Below are positions 16,265 to 24,932 of a stretch of 64,000 bases of DNA, piece by piece. Position 1 is the stretch's first letter, and each line of letters opens with the position of its first letter. The position numbers were made by a program, and so were the translations under genes. This stretch comes from Terriglobia bacterium (GTDB lineage: Bacteria > Acidobacteriota > Terriglobia > JAJPHL01). The stretch is taken from NCBI GenBank assembly GCA_021325275.1, contig JAJPHL010000009.1, positions 62,001-126,000 on the forward strand. Direction: 5' to 3'. The notes below the pieces were generated by a model that was not told where the DNA came from, searched no databases, and was given only the letters and a program-made list of their open reading frames with translations.

Positions 16265-16471
16265 ATGGCGATGGCGACCTACAAACAAATTCAGGCCGAG
16301 ACCAAGCGGCAATACGGGTTCGTTCCCAAAACGTGTTGGATCGCAGATGTCAAAGCGGAACTCGGTTTAATTTCAAGGGTCGCCGCAAACCGGATTGACT
16401 CACACGGGCGCAAGCACCCCTGCCCGGAGGAGAAACGCCTTAACATAGCTCGCGTCATCTCCACACTATGA
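16265..16471 (+). CDS. Conserved small protein with a VPKTCWIADVK motif
   Basis: 68 aa. The segment YKQIQAETKRQYGFVPKTCWIA, about 22 residues starting at residue 6, is characteristic of a small uncharacterised family scattered in many bacteria, often near restriction or mobile genes. CPEEKR follows near residue 56. A weak GGAG lies upstream. The stop overlaps (ATGA) a 12-codon frame ending in SYDLR, part of the 19-bp repeat. Function unknown. Confidence 0.65.
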   Translation: MAMATYKQIQAETKRQYGFVPKTCWIADVKAELGLISRVAANRIDSHGRKHPCPEEKRLNIARVISTL

Positions 16472-16487
16472 CACCACTACCAGCCAG

Positions 16488-16506
16488 CAGCTATGACCTG
16501 CGCTGA
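16488..16506 (+). repeat. 19-bp exact direct repeat, copy 2
   Basis: Identical to 9194-9212. Here it is the end of a 12-codon frame (ATG at 16468) that overlaps the preceding stop. Confidence 0.7.
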
Positions 16507-16681
16507 AAGGAAAAATCCGCCGGATTGTGGCCAACGACAGGCGATTCTACTGGTTCCGGTTCTCAGAACGTACGGGCTCTGAGCGGTCTTAGTAATGGCT
16601 TACACGGGAAACGGTCCATTCGGATCACTGCCGTTCCGTTCGGAACGCTCTGTTCTAAATTCGTAACAAACGCTAGATCGA

Positions 16682-16708
16682 TTGACGGCTTGCAGAGTGT
16701 AGTAAAAT
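16682..16708 (+). promoter_or_regulatory. Promoter candidate for the 70-aa gene
   Basis: TTGACG (16682-16687), a 15-base spacer (short) and TAAAAT (16703-16708), 13 bases before the next start codon. Confidence 0.4.
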
Positions 16709-16720
16709 CCAACACCGGTC

Positions 16721-16933
16721 ATGGTCAAGCGGCGCATTCACATAGGGTATTTCTACAACGGCAAGATGGGCACAGAGAGCACGCTGGTTGACTCCGAACG
16801 CGACATTCCCAGGGAGGGAACGATCATCGAACGTCATGGTGAGCAGTGGATCGTCCACAGCGCCAAGCGGTTGATTGAAGGAGGCTCGTACGCATTCTTC
16901 ATCGTTCACCTCGAAACTAAAGACTCCCGCTAA
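16721..16933 (+). CDS. Small hypothetical protein
   Basis: 70 aa, strongly charged, with predicted beta-strands and no cysteines (GYFYNGKMGTES, then WIVHSAKRLIEGGSYAFFIV). The promoter candidate leaves a very short leader and no clear ribosome site. The family is not recognised. It is the last gene before a 395-bp stretch (16934-17328) in which I see no gene, repeat or strong hairpin. Confidence 0.45.
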   Translation: MVKRRIHIGYFYNGKMGTESTLVDSERDIPREGTIIERHGEQWIVHSAKRLIEGGSYAFFIVHLETKDSR

Positions 16934-17328
16934 GACACCGGTTTACGCACCGTTCGCCCACCGCTCGCTACCCAGCGCCGCTTCTCACCCCTCATCGAAT
17001 GGCCCGCGCTTTAGCGTTTTCCGACCGCGCGCGGCCCCGATGAACTCAGAACGAAGTCGCCGCGTTCAAGCGCAAGATTGCGGCGATGCATCACTTCGCA
17101 CTAGCCCGACCGTCGAGGCGCATCGCGATTGCGAATCCCGCAACGGCCAGTATCCCGACACGAGGTCGATTCAAGAACTCGTCTGCATGTTTAAATGATC
17201 CGATGGGCAAAGAGAATCGGGTACCGCGCTGGTGAGTGGGACGAGGTTTGTTTTCTTCTGCTATGACTCTCGAATCCCGGTATGATTGAGGAGCTATCTA
17301 CCACATTCCATTTCGGCCAGGAGCATCC

Positions 17329-17559
17329 TTGAGCGACATCGCAAACATCATCGCCCGGCTTGAGAAACAACGGACAAGCATCATAACCGCAATCTCGGCG
17401 CTTCGCGCGTTGGAGGGAACCGCCGCACCCGCGGCTCCCGTCACCCGTCACACGGCTCCCAAGAAGAGAGGGAAGTTGAGCGCCGAAGGCCGGAAGCGGA
17501 TCGTGGAGGCAATGAAGAAACGGTGGGCTGCGAGGAAAGCGGCAGAGAAGAAGAAATAA
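17329..17559 (+). CDS. Small Lys/Arg-rich DNA-binding-like protein
   Basis: 76 aa from TTG with AGGAG six bases upstream. Residues 1-30 form an amphipathic coiled-coil-like helix (IARLEKQRTSIITAISALRAL). After an Ala/Pro linker, the C-terminus is a basic block (KLSAEGRKRIVEAMKKRWAA and following Lys/Arg). This bipartite plan recurs in small acidobacterial proteins whose basic tail suggests nucleic-acid binding. Function unproven. Confidence 0.65.
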   Translation: MSDIANIIARLEKQRTSIITAISALRALEGTAAPAAPVTRHTAPKKRGKLSAEGRKRIVEAMKKRWAARKAAEKKK

Positions 17560-17664
17560 TTTTTGTACCGCTTTTTGTACCAACAAACCGTGGAAGGTGC
17601 GTAACCTGCCGATTCTGCGATTTGTGTTTTCAATAACTTGCGTGCTTTCAATGTCCGGCGGGGG

Positions 17665-17690
17665 TTCGAATCCCACCCTCTCCGCCAGTT
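17665..17690 (+). repeat. Attachment-site candidate A (tRNA-Ser 3' end)
   Basis: TTCGAATCCCACCCTCTCCG followed by CCAGTT is the T-arm and acceptor 3' strand, including CCA, of a tRNA-Ser-type gene. The 5' part of a tRNA is absent: the sequence about 85 bases upstream reads GGAAGG and does not complete an acceptor stem or cloverleaf. Related copies lie at 34133, 35518 and 43782. This copy and the one at 35518 share the AGTT flank. It marks the left end of the catabolic island. Confidence 0.75.
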
Positions 17691-17791
17691 AATTTTATTT
17701 AGAATCAATAAGTTAATAGAGCATCAAATTGTCCGTGTACGATGACATCACATCGCCAAGCTCTACGATTCGTGCGTAAACCGAACTCGGC

Positions 17792-19582
17792 TTAGATAGG
17801 CAGGGCGAGTTGGCTAAACAGTCCGATGAATCGTTGGTCCAACTTGATAGAATCAAGTCGAGGATCCACCTTAAGAGAAATCAACTCAAAGCATCGGTCC
17901 TGAAAAGCCTTCGTCAGCCACTCAAATCCCTCGTCCCGCTGATCAATCGCGAAGTGAAGCGACGCCAGTTCAAATGGCGAGACGTAGCGTTTGCCGGCAA
18001 GCCCCCGTAGCTCTTTGAGAATCCGAAGCGCATCCTGTCGCTTGCCGGATAACGCCAGTGTACGGCCTAAGGCGGCATGCATCCGCGGGCTCTGCGGGGC
18101 CAGTTGGATGGCGCGCTGAAATGCCGCAGCCGATTCGTCGAAATCGGCCCTTTGTTCTTGCACCGACCCCAGGATCCAATACGCCAAAGCAAAGTGCGGA
18201 TTGAGCTCCACGGCATGGTCACATTGCTCCAGCGCGGCATCGAGATCCCGCTCGTAGTAAAAGATCACCGCGAGATCGCGCGCAATGATGGAAGAGATTG
18301 GATCGAGAGCCTGTGCCAGGAGCATTTCTTCGCGGGCCTCCTCCAGTCTGGCCAAAGGAGCCAGACAAGACATGGCGTACCAGTGGTGCGCGGTCGAATA
18401 TCGAGGGTCGAGTTGAATGGCGCGCTGGAACTCCTGTTGCGCGCCGAGCCAGTCCCAATCCTGCGTGGACTTCACGTGGGCGAGCGAGGCATGAGCTTCG
18501 GCGGAGTGATCGTCCTGCAACACGGCGGCTGCGGCGTTGGAGGCGGCCTTGGTCCACACTTCCGCCGGGGACAATACTCCGTAATGTCCCAGCAACCCAT
18601 ACGCGTCCGCTAAGCCGGAATAGGCTTTCGCCGATTGCGAGTCTTCAATGATCGCCTTCTCAAAAAACTCCACGGCCTTACGCAAGCCCTCTTCGGTGCG
18701 CTGATTCAGATGATAGCGCCCTTGCACGTAGAGATTGAAGGCCGCCAAATTCTCTGTCGAATGCCTCAGTCCCTTGCCGTGAGCTCCTCCGGCGAGCTCC
18801 TTCTGTAGCTTGTCGGCAATAGCCCGTGCTACTTCTTCCTGAATCCCGAAAACATTTTCCACCTTTCCATCTAGCGACATCGACCACAGATAGCAGCCGC
18901 TAACCGTATCCACCAGATTGGCCGTGACGCGCACCTGCTGGCCCGCCTTCCGAATACTCCCGTTGATGATCATCGCGGCGTTTAAACGATTGGCGATCTC
19001 GCGCGGATCGGAGTCGGTCCCCTGATCACCGAAGTTCCACGCAGCGACACGAACCGCCTCCACTTTCGCGAGCGCATGAATGATCTCCTGGCTCATGCCG
19101 TCGCAAAAGTACTTTTGATTGCCCTCGGGACTGTTATCGGAGAATGGGGCGACGAGCACCGTGTTCCTGCTGACGATAATTGGGGTCAACGAGCGTTTGG
19201 TAGGCGAGTTCCGCGCGGGCTTGAAGATCGGGGCGTAGCCGCCCTTCGGCATCTCGATCAGAAGATCGTCGTCTTGGCCTTCCTCCCGATAGTAACGCGC
19301 CAGCAAGGCGCGGAGCCGCCGGGCCTGCACACGGACGATAGGATCGTTTCGAGGATCGAAGGACTGGTCTTTGCCAAAGACCTCCACTCCAATGACGAAT
19401 TCCTTCAGCCGCTCGCTACGGCCGGCGATTGTTTCCGTGACGATAAAGCCCAAGAATCGTTTGAGGCGATCCGCTTGACGAAAGGCTCGGCTCTCCAAAA
19501 TTCGGTCGCGTTGAGCAACCGCCTTTTCATCGGAGCCATTGGACATCTCCGCAATCGCGCCTCGCTGAACCATTGTTGCCAT
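17792..19582 (-). CDS. Winged-helix/TolB-like/TPR regulator
   Basis: 596 aa. Residues about 25-110 are the acidobacterial N-terminal domain with LKEFVIGVEVFGKDQSFDPR and PIVRVQARRLRALL, thought to be DNA-binding. A TolB/FlgO-like alpha-beta domain follows (about 140-270: NTVLVAPFSDNSPEGNQKYF, then ANRLNAAMIINGSIRKAG). The rest is at least six TPR units (AKAYSGLADAYGLLG, ALAYWILGSVQEQRADFDES, and so on). It is the last gene of an operon with two ThuA genes and lies divergent from the TonB operon, so it is the obvious regulator candidate for this island. Confidence 0.8.
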   Translation of the reverse strand: MATMVQRGAIAEMSNGSDEKAVAQRDRILESRAFRQADRLKRFLGFIVTETIAGRSERLKEFVIGVEVFGKDQSFDPRNDPIVRVQARRLRALLARYYREEGQDDDLLIEMPKGGYAPIFKPARNSPTKRSLTPIIVSRNTVLVAPFSDNSPEGNQKYFCDGMSQEIIHALAKVEAVRVAAWNFGDQGTDSDPREIANRLNAAMIINGSIRKAGQQVRVTANLVDTVSGCYLWSMSLDGKVENVFGIQEEVARAIADKLQKELAGGAHGKGLRHSTENLAAFNLYVQGRYHLNQRTEEGLRKAVEFFEKAIIEDSQSAKAYSGLADAYGLLGHYGVLSPAEVWTKAASNAAAAVLQDDHSAEAHASLAHVKSTQDWDWLGAQQEFQRAIQLDPRYSTAHHWYAMSCLAPLARLEEAREEMLLAQALDPISSIIARDLAVIFYYERDLDAALEQCDHAVELNPHFALAYWILGSVQEQRADFDESAAAFQRAIQLAPQSPRMHAALGRTLALSGKRQDALRILKELRGLAGKRYVSPFELASLHFAIDQRDEGFEWLTKAFQDRCFELISLKVDPRLDSIKLDQRFIGLFSQLALPI

Positions 19583-19602
19583 ATTACCTCAGGCCGACGC
19601 GC

Positions 19603-20448
19603 TCAATGCGGCCTCGGGCGGGCGTCGCCCTTGGTTAGCCCCATCGCCCATTTGATTGCCTCCACCCACATTTTCTGCATCGCGGGATCATCCCACGATT
19701 CCTCGGTGTGCCCGAACGTGGAGTAGAACAGGCGGCCTTTGCCATATTCACGAGCCCACGCGACGGCGAAGTCGTTGTCGGTGCGGTGAACGCGCGGGTT
19801 CTTCAGATCCAGCTTGCTGGCATCTAAGCGGGCGAGGACGCGGACACGGTCACGCGAGAAATCTTTCATCTGATAAATCTCGTCGTGCGTGGTGAAGGTC
19901 TTTGGAAAATGCTTCATCGCGGGGAAATCGGGCGCCTCGACGATGACCGGTGCGTCGAAGATCATCCAAGGATGGTCGTCGAAGTAACCGCCGATCATCT
20001 CGCCGAATTCCGGCCAGGTGTAAAACATGTTGACCGATGTATGCGCGGCGACAATGCCCTTGCCGTCGTCCTTGATGAACGATAGCAGGTCGGCCTTCTG
20101 CTGATCGGTCAGTTCCAGCTCGCCAATGGAAAAGAAGAAAATGGCGTCAAAGTCGTTCAGCGTCTTGTAATAGGCATCGGCGACTTTGCTTTTCTCCGCA
20201 AACTCGATGGGGTGTTTGGTCAGAAGTTGAATGTCCGTTCGGATGAAGGTGTCGTAGAGGCCGGTCTCCCGGCCGAGGCGCTCGATGGTCGCGAGAGCAT
20301 GAGATACGGAGTCGTGCTGATAATTCCGGCGATGCACGTCGCCGACGGCCAGCAGGCGCTTCTTGGGTGGAGACGCGCTCTGCGCCTCGGCCGGAACCGC
20401 GCTTAGTAGCAGAACCGCGCATGCGAGAACCAGCCGGCGCGTGACCAT
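19603..20448 (-). CDS. ThuA-domain protein (1)
   Basis: 281 aa with a signal peptide (VLACAVLLLSAVPAEAQ). The body is a class I glutamine-amidotransferase-like fold of the ThuA family: KKRLLAVGDVHRRNYQHDSVSHAL at the start, GKGIVAAHTSVNMFYTWPEFG with the conserved histidine, and GRLFYSTFGHTEESWDDP near the end. ThuA-type proteins are linked to sugar or glycoside metabolism, and acidobacteria carry many secreted forms. It lies 6 bases after its paralogue. Confidence 0.85.
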   Translation of the reverse strand: MVTRRLVLACAVLLLSAVPAEAQSASPPKKRLLAVGDVHRRNYQHDSVSHALATIERLGRETGLYDTFIRTDIQLLTKHPIEFAEKSKVADAYYKTLNDFDAIFFFSIGELELTDQQKADLLSFIKDDGKGIVAAHTSVNMFYTWPEFGEMIGGYFDDHPWMIFDAPVIVEAPDFPAMKHFPKTFTTHDEIYQMKDFSRDRVRVLARLDASKLDLKNPRVHRTDNDFAVAWAREYGKGRLFYSTFGHTEESWDDPAMQKMWVEAIKWAMGLTKGDARPRPH

Positions 20449-20454
20449 TGTGGG

Positions 20455-21330
20455 TTATTTCACGGCAGGCAATGGCCGTGGCGTGACATCGCCATCGGTC
20501 ATTTTCAGCGCCCATTTGATGGCTTCGAAGCACATTGTTTTGACATCGGGATTGTCCCAGGTTTTCGCGTCGTGCCCCAGCGCGGAGTAAAAAACACGTC
20601 CGTTGCCGTACATTTTGGCCCAAACCAGCGGGAAATCGCCGTCGGTGCGATGCATTTGAGGGTTCGCCGGGAGTTTCGAGGTGTCGAGACGCAAAAGCAC
20701 GCGAGCCTTCTCTCGGGAAAAATCCTTAGCCTGATAGAACTCGTCCGTAAAGTTGAAAACGAGAGGGAAATGCTTCGTTGCGGGAAAGTCGGGCGCCTCG
20801 TTGACGACGGATCCTTCCACGACGCCGTATGGATGGTTATCGAAACGGCCTCCCAGTAACTCGCCGAACTCCGGCCAAGACATAAAGGCGGTGGTGGCCG
20901 TGTGCGCAGCTACAAAACCTTTGCCGTCTTCTTTGACGAAGGAAAGCAAGTCGGCCTTCTGCTGGTCGTCGAGGGCGATCTCGCGGTGTCCGAGAAAGAA
21001 GATGGCGTCGACATTGTTCAGGTTCGGCCCGCCGCTGGCGGGTTGACCGGTTGTCATCACCGGATGCTTCGAGATGATGGCGGAGTCGGTTCGGATGTAG
21101 GTGTCATAAGCTCCGGACTCGTAGCCGAGGCGCTCAATCACCGACATGGCATGCGACACCGAATCGTGCTGCGCGATTCCATTCCGCGTGTCGGCCCAAA
21201 TCAGCAGCACCTTGCGGTTGCGCGGCGCGCTACGCCGACCGCCGCTCGTCTGTCCTTGTGGCGGCTGAGCCGCCAGGGTCGCGCAGCAGAAAAACAGCGC
21301 AAGTCCCGTTGTCAGAAAGCGTTTCGTCAT
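20455..21330 (-). CDS. ThuA-domain protein (2)
   Basis: 291 aa, a secreted paralogue of the downstream gene (signal peptide to about residue 21, then a Gly/Ser/Arg-rich linker). The ThuA landmarks recur: VLLIWADTRNGIAQHDSVSH, GKGFVAAHTATTAFMSWPEF and GRVFYSALGHDAKTWDNPDV. Tandem duplication within the operon suggests related substrates. It is divergently transcribed from the TonB receptor gene; the shared intergenic region holds clustered GTTAC words. Confidence 0.85.
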   Translation of the reverse strand: MTKRFLTTGLALFFCCATLAAQPPQGQTSGGRRSAPRNRKVLLIWADTRNGIAQHDSVSHAMSVIERLGYESGAYDTYIRTDSAIISKHPVMTTGQPASGGPNLNNVDAIFFLGHREIALDDQQKADLLSFVKEDGKGFVAAHTATTAFMSWPEFGELLGGRFDNHPYGVVEGSVVNEAPDFPATKHFPLVFNFTDEFYQAKDFSREKARVLLRLDTSKLPANPQMHRTDGDFPLVWAKMYGNGRVFYSALGHDAKTWDNPDVKTMCFEAIKWALKMTDGDVTPRPLPAVK

Positions 21331-21409
21331 TGTCTACCCTCGCCTTAATGCCTTTGGCGAGAGTAGCACAGCGATCGGGCTGGCCAGCCCCCTTTACGGT
21401 TGCGCTACG

Positions 21410-21451
21410 GTAACGAAACGACACCTTTAGTTACAGTACGGTTACTGTTAC
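21410..21451. promoter_or_regulatory. Clustered GTTAC words in the divergent promoter region
   Basis: GTAAC at 21410 and GTTAC at 21430, 21441 and 21447 crowd within 42 bases between the ThuA operon and the TonB operon. CAGTA and TACTG (21434-21447) form a small dyad among them. This is a possible operator for the TPR regulator. Confidence 0.4.
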
Positions 21452-21552
21452 TTCGTTGTTCCGCTGATGACCGAGTGCTAGGATCGCCCTCATTCGACGG
21501 GTCTTGCGAGCAAGGGCAGATGGGCCACGTCGTCACAAAAGGGGTGTTCAAA

Positions 21553-24500
21553 ATGAAACGGATTCTACTGTTGGTTTGCCTCTTGGGAGTCACGTTGACA
21601 TTGTCCGCGCAGGGCGTTTCCACGGCGCAGATTTCCGGGTCTGTCAAAGACTCCAGCGGAGGAGCAGTTCCTGGAGCACGCGTGAGGTTGACACAGATCG
21701 AGACCGGAACCACTCGGACCACGGTGACCGCGGCGAATGGCAGCTATGTCGTCCCGAATCTTCCGATCGGCCCTTATCGCATGGAGGTGGAGAAGGACGG
21801 CTTCTCGACTTATGTTGAGTCGGGCATCGTTCTGAACGTCAACACCAATCCTGAAATCAACCCGGTTCTGAAAATCGGCCGAGTCAGCGAGCAGGTCGTG
21901 GTCGAGGCCAACTCCGCGTCCGTAGAAACGCACAGCAGCGGCGTCGGCCAAGTGATCAGCCACCAGGAGGTCGTCGACTTGCCGCTCAACGCGCGCGAAC
22001 CGGCGCAGTTGATTCTCCTCACGGGCAACGCCACCACCCAAGGCGCCGTGGCCAATGACTTGAACAGCAACAAGAACTATCCGACGATTACGATCTCGGT
22101 GGCCGGAGGCAATGCCAACCAGATTGCTTTTTCCCTCGATGGCGCGACGGCCAACGAGCCCTTCAACGGTCTGAACCAGCCACTGCCTTTTCCCGACGCA
22201 TTGCAAGAGTTCAAAGTAGAAACCAGCTCCGTGGGTGCCCAGGTCGGACAACATGCGGCGGCTTCGGTGTCGGTCGCCACAAAGTCGGGGACCAACGCGC
22301 TTCACGGAAGTGTCTTCGAATACATCCGCAACTACGAATTTAACGGCCGCAGCGCGCCTCTCCTGGTACGCGACAGTCTGAAGCAAAATCAGTTCGGCGG
22401 CACCATCGGAGGGGCGATCGTCAAAAACAAGCTGTTCTACTTTGTCGGCGAGGAGTCCACCATCAAACGGTCCAACCCCGCCGATCAAACCGGTTTTACA
22501 ATGACCGCCGACATGCTGGCCGGCAACTTTCAGACGATCACGTCAACGCAGTGCCAGCCTAAAGCGGTCACGCTCAATGGTGCGTTCGTGAACAACATCA
22601 TGCCCAAGGCGCTGATGGATCCGATTGCGTTGAAGATAGCTGCTCTTCTCCCTTCGCCTTCGGCCGCGCTCAATGCATGCGGCCTGATCAATTACGCCTC
22701 GGGCGGCAATCAGCGCCAGTATCAGATTCCGGCCCGCGTCGATTACGTGCAGAGCGAGAAGAACAGCATGTTCGTGCGCTACATGCTATCCAACAACTAC
22801 ACTCCGTTGTTCTACGATCCGAGCAATCCTCTGTTCACGGGAAGCACCACGGGTCAATCGAATAACATTCAGTCCACGGCCATCGGCGACACCTACGTCT
22901 TCAGCCCGAACCTGATCAGCAGCACGCATATCACGGCGAATCGCAGCTTGAACCCGCGGTTCATCCCGGCGTTCAAGAGTCCCATCGACTTCGGGATTCC
23001 GATTACGCCTCTGATTCCGGCGCAGATGAACCTCGCCATCAGCGGCGGTCCGACGCTGGCGGGTGGAACCAGTAATCCTGGGTACTTCAACACGCTGGCC
23101 TATTCCGGTTCCGAGGACCTGACGTGGGTCCACGGCAAACATCAGCTTCAGTTCGGCGGACAGTACATTCGCGCCTACATGCATGCTCAGAATACGCGCG
23201 GCGTGAACGGCAACCTCAACTTCACCGGCCAGTTTTCCACCGTCGGCGGAGCGGTGGGGATCGGCTATGCCGACTTTCTGACCGGCCAACTGAATGCCTT
23301 CGGCCAGGGCCGGCCTTTCTACGACGATGACAAATCGGATTACTACGGCCTCTACGTGCAGGATGCCTGGAGAGTGGGAGCGCACTTAAGCGTGAACATG
23401 GGCTTGCGCTTCGAGCCGTATTTGCCACAGCGGAACACCGACGATTATGTCGAGGGCTTCAGCATGAGCAACTTCCTGTCGAGCACCGTCGGCACTCCGC
23501 CCACGTCAACGCCGCCGCTTTCGCCTCCCCCCGGACTGGTCTTCGCCGGTAATCCCGGTTATCCTCCGAACCAGCAGTACAACAACCGCGCCGAGCACTT
23601 CCTGCCGCGTCTCGGAATTGTCTGGGATCCATTCGGCGACGGCAAAACGTCGGTTCGTGCTTCCTATGGTTTGCTCTACGACACTCCGCACATGTTCTTC
23701 TACACGCGAGTATCGAACAACCCGCCGTGGGGCGCGACGCTCACGCGCGCGGGCGGACCGTTCCCGTTATCCAACCCGTGGTCCGGCTATCCCGGCGGCG
23801 ATCCGTTTGTGCAGAACTCCGGTTCCGGCAAATCCTATGGGTTCTTCCCGCAAAGCGGCGGCGTCTACGTGGTATCGGACCCGAACCTGAAAAATCCGCA
23901 AGTCAACACCTGGAACCTGTCGATCCAGCGTCAAGTGGGAAAGTGGCTGCTATCGGCCTCGTATCTCGGAAATCACTCTGCCCACATGTGGTCGAGCAAG
24001 GAGCTGGACCTCGACCAATACATTCCTGGCACTTGCGCGAAGGGCCAGTACGGGTTGACCGCTGCCGGACCCTGCTCCAGCACCGCCTCCGCTAACGTTG
24101 CCGCGCGCAAAACACTCACTCTGTTGAATCCCACGTGGGGACCGTCCTACACCACCATAGCGCTAACCGACGGCGGAGCCACTTCGAGCTACAACGCCCT
24201 GCTGCTTTCCGTGCAGCATCGTTTAACTGACAACTTCAGCGTCAATGCAAACTGGACTTATTCGCACTGTCTCGCCGATCCTCTCACCACGGAAATCACC
24301 GGTCCGTCTTACGTGGATCCGAACAACCGCGCCGCCGATCGCTCCAGTTGCAGTTCCGACCATCGCGAACAAATCAATATTTCCGGCGTGCTCACTACGC
24401 CACACGTGAACGGTCCATTGGGATGGCTGGCCAACGGTTGGCAAGCCTCGCCGATCTTCCACTGGATCACGGGCAATCTGACGACAGCCACCTACAACGG

Positions 24501-24906
24501 CACCGACGTGGCCCTGACCGCCGCCACCAACCAGCGGGCGCAACAGGTGATGGCCGACGTTTACGGCAACGGAAGCGTAACCAATTATCTAAACACCGCC
24601 GCGTTTCTCACGCCCGCGACCGCGCCTCAAGGCGTCTACGCGACGACCCGGCCGTTCACGATTTCCGGTCCGGACATGATGAACATCGACTTGGCGCTCT
24701 CGCGGAACTTCGCGCTTCGCGAGCACGGCATCTTGACATTCCGCGCGGAGGCCTTCAACCTGACCAACAGCGTGATGTTCGGAGCACCCGGCGCGGCAGT
24801 GGGAAGCGCGGGCTTCGGACGCTTGACGCCGCTGGCCCAGAGCACCGCGCCCGGTAATACCTCAACGGCGCGCATCATGCAGTTTGCGCTGAAGTACGCG
24901 TTCTGA
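21553..24906 (+). CDS. Oar-like TonB-dependent receptor with carboxypeptidase-regulatory domain
   Basis: 1117 aa from the ATG at 21553 (AAAGGGG ten bases upstream); the longer frame from 21400 lacks a signal peptide start. Residues 1-20 are a signal peptide. A CarbopepD_reg-like beta-sandwich follows (about 24-105: ISGSVKDSSGGAVPGARVRL, then GPYRMEVEKDGF). The plug domain lies at about 115-225 and the long remainder is a 22-strand barrel ending in the typical aromatic C-terminus (LKYAF). This family is greatly expanded in Solibacterales and imports large substrates. It leads the plus-strand catabolic operon. Confidence 0.9.
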   Translation: MKRILLLVCLLGVTLTLSAQGVSTAQISGSVKDSSGGAVPGARVRLTQIETGTTRTTVTAANGSYVVPNLPIGPYRMEVEKDGFSTYVESGIVLNVNTNPEINPVLKIGRVSEQVVVEANSASVETHSSGVGQVISHQEVVDLPLNAREPAQLILLTGNATTQGAVANDLNSNKNYPTITISVAGGNANQIAFSLDGATANEPFNGLNQPLPFPDALQEFKVETSSVGAQVGQHAAASVSVATKSGTNALHGSVFEYIRNYEFNGRSAPLLVRDSLKQNQFGGTIGGAIVKNKLFYFVGEESTIKRSNPADQTGFTMTADMLAGNFQTITSTQCQPKAVTLNGAFVNNIMPKALMDPIALKIAALLPSPSAALNACGLINYASGGNQRQYQIPARVDYVQSEKNSMFVRYMLSNNYTPLFYDPSNPLFTGSTTGQSNNIQSTAIGDTYVFSPNLISSTHITANRSLNPRFIPAFKSPIDFGIPITPLIPAQMNLAISGGPTLAGGTSNPGYFNTLAYSGSEDLTWVHGKHQLQFGGQYIRAYMHAQNTRGVNGNLNFTGQFSTVGGAVGIGYADFLTGQLNAFGQGRPFYDDDKSDYYGLYVQDAWRVGAHLSVNMGLRFEPYLPQRNTDDYVEGFSMSNFLSSTVGTPPTSTPPLSPPPGLVFAGNPGYPPNQQYNNRAEHFLPRLGIVWDPFGDGKTSVRASYGLLYDTPHMFFYTRVSNNPPWGATLTRAGGPFPLSNPWSGYPGGDPFVQNSGSGKSYGFFPQSGGVYVVSDPNLKNPQVNTWNLSIQRQVGKWLLSASYLGNHSAHMWSSKELDLDQYIPGTCAKGQYGLTAAGPCSSTASANVAARKTLTLLNPTWGPSYTTIALTDGGATSSYNALLLSVQHRLTDNFSVNANWTYSHCLADPLTTEITGPSYVDPNNRAADRSSCSSDHREQINISGVLTTPHVNGPLGWLANGWQASPIFHWITGNLTTATYNGTDVALTAATNQRAQQVMADVYGNGSVTNYLNTAAFLTPATAPQGVYATTRPFTISGPDMMNIDLALSRNFALREHGILTFRAEAFNLTNSVMFGAPGAAVGSAGFGRLTPLAQSTAPGNTSTARIMQFALKYAF

Positions 24907-24932
24907 TGGGTTCTAATAGCAATGGAGAACCG

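Noticed and set aside
17600-17690. Complete tRNA at site A
   Set aside because: The 5' strand does not pair with the acceptor 3' strand and no anticodon stem can be formed.
17448-17708. Minus-strand frame containing RRGWDSNPRR
   Set aside because: This peptide is the well-known artefact of translating a tRNA-Ser 3' end; the underlying feature is attachment site A.
21565-22488. 307-codon minus-strand frame
   Set aside because: Antisense to the TonB receptor N-terminus, whose signal peptide and regulatory domain are clear.
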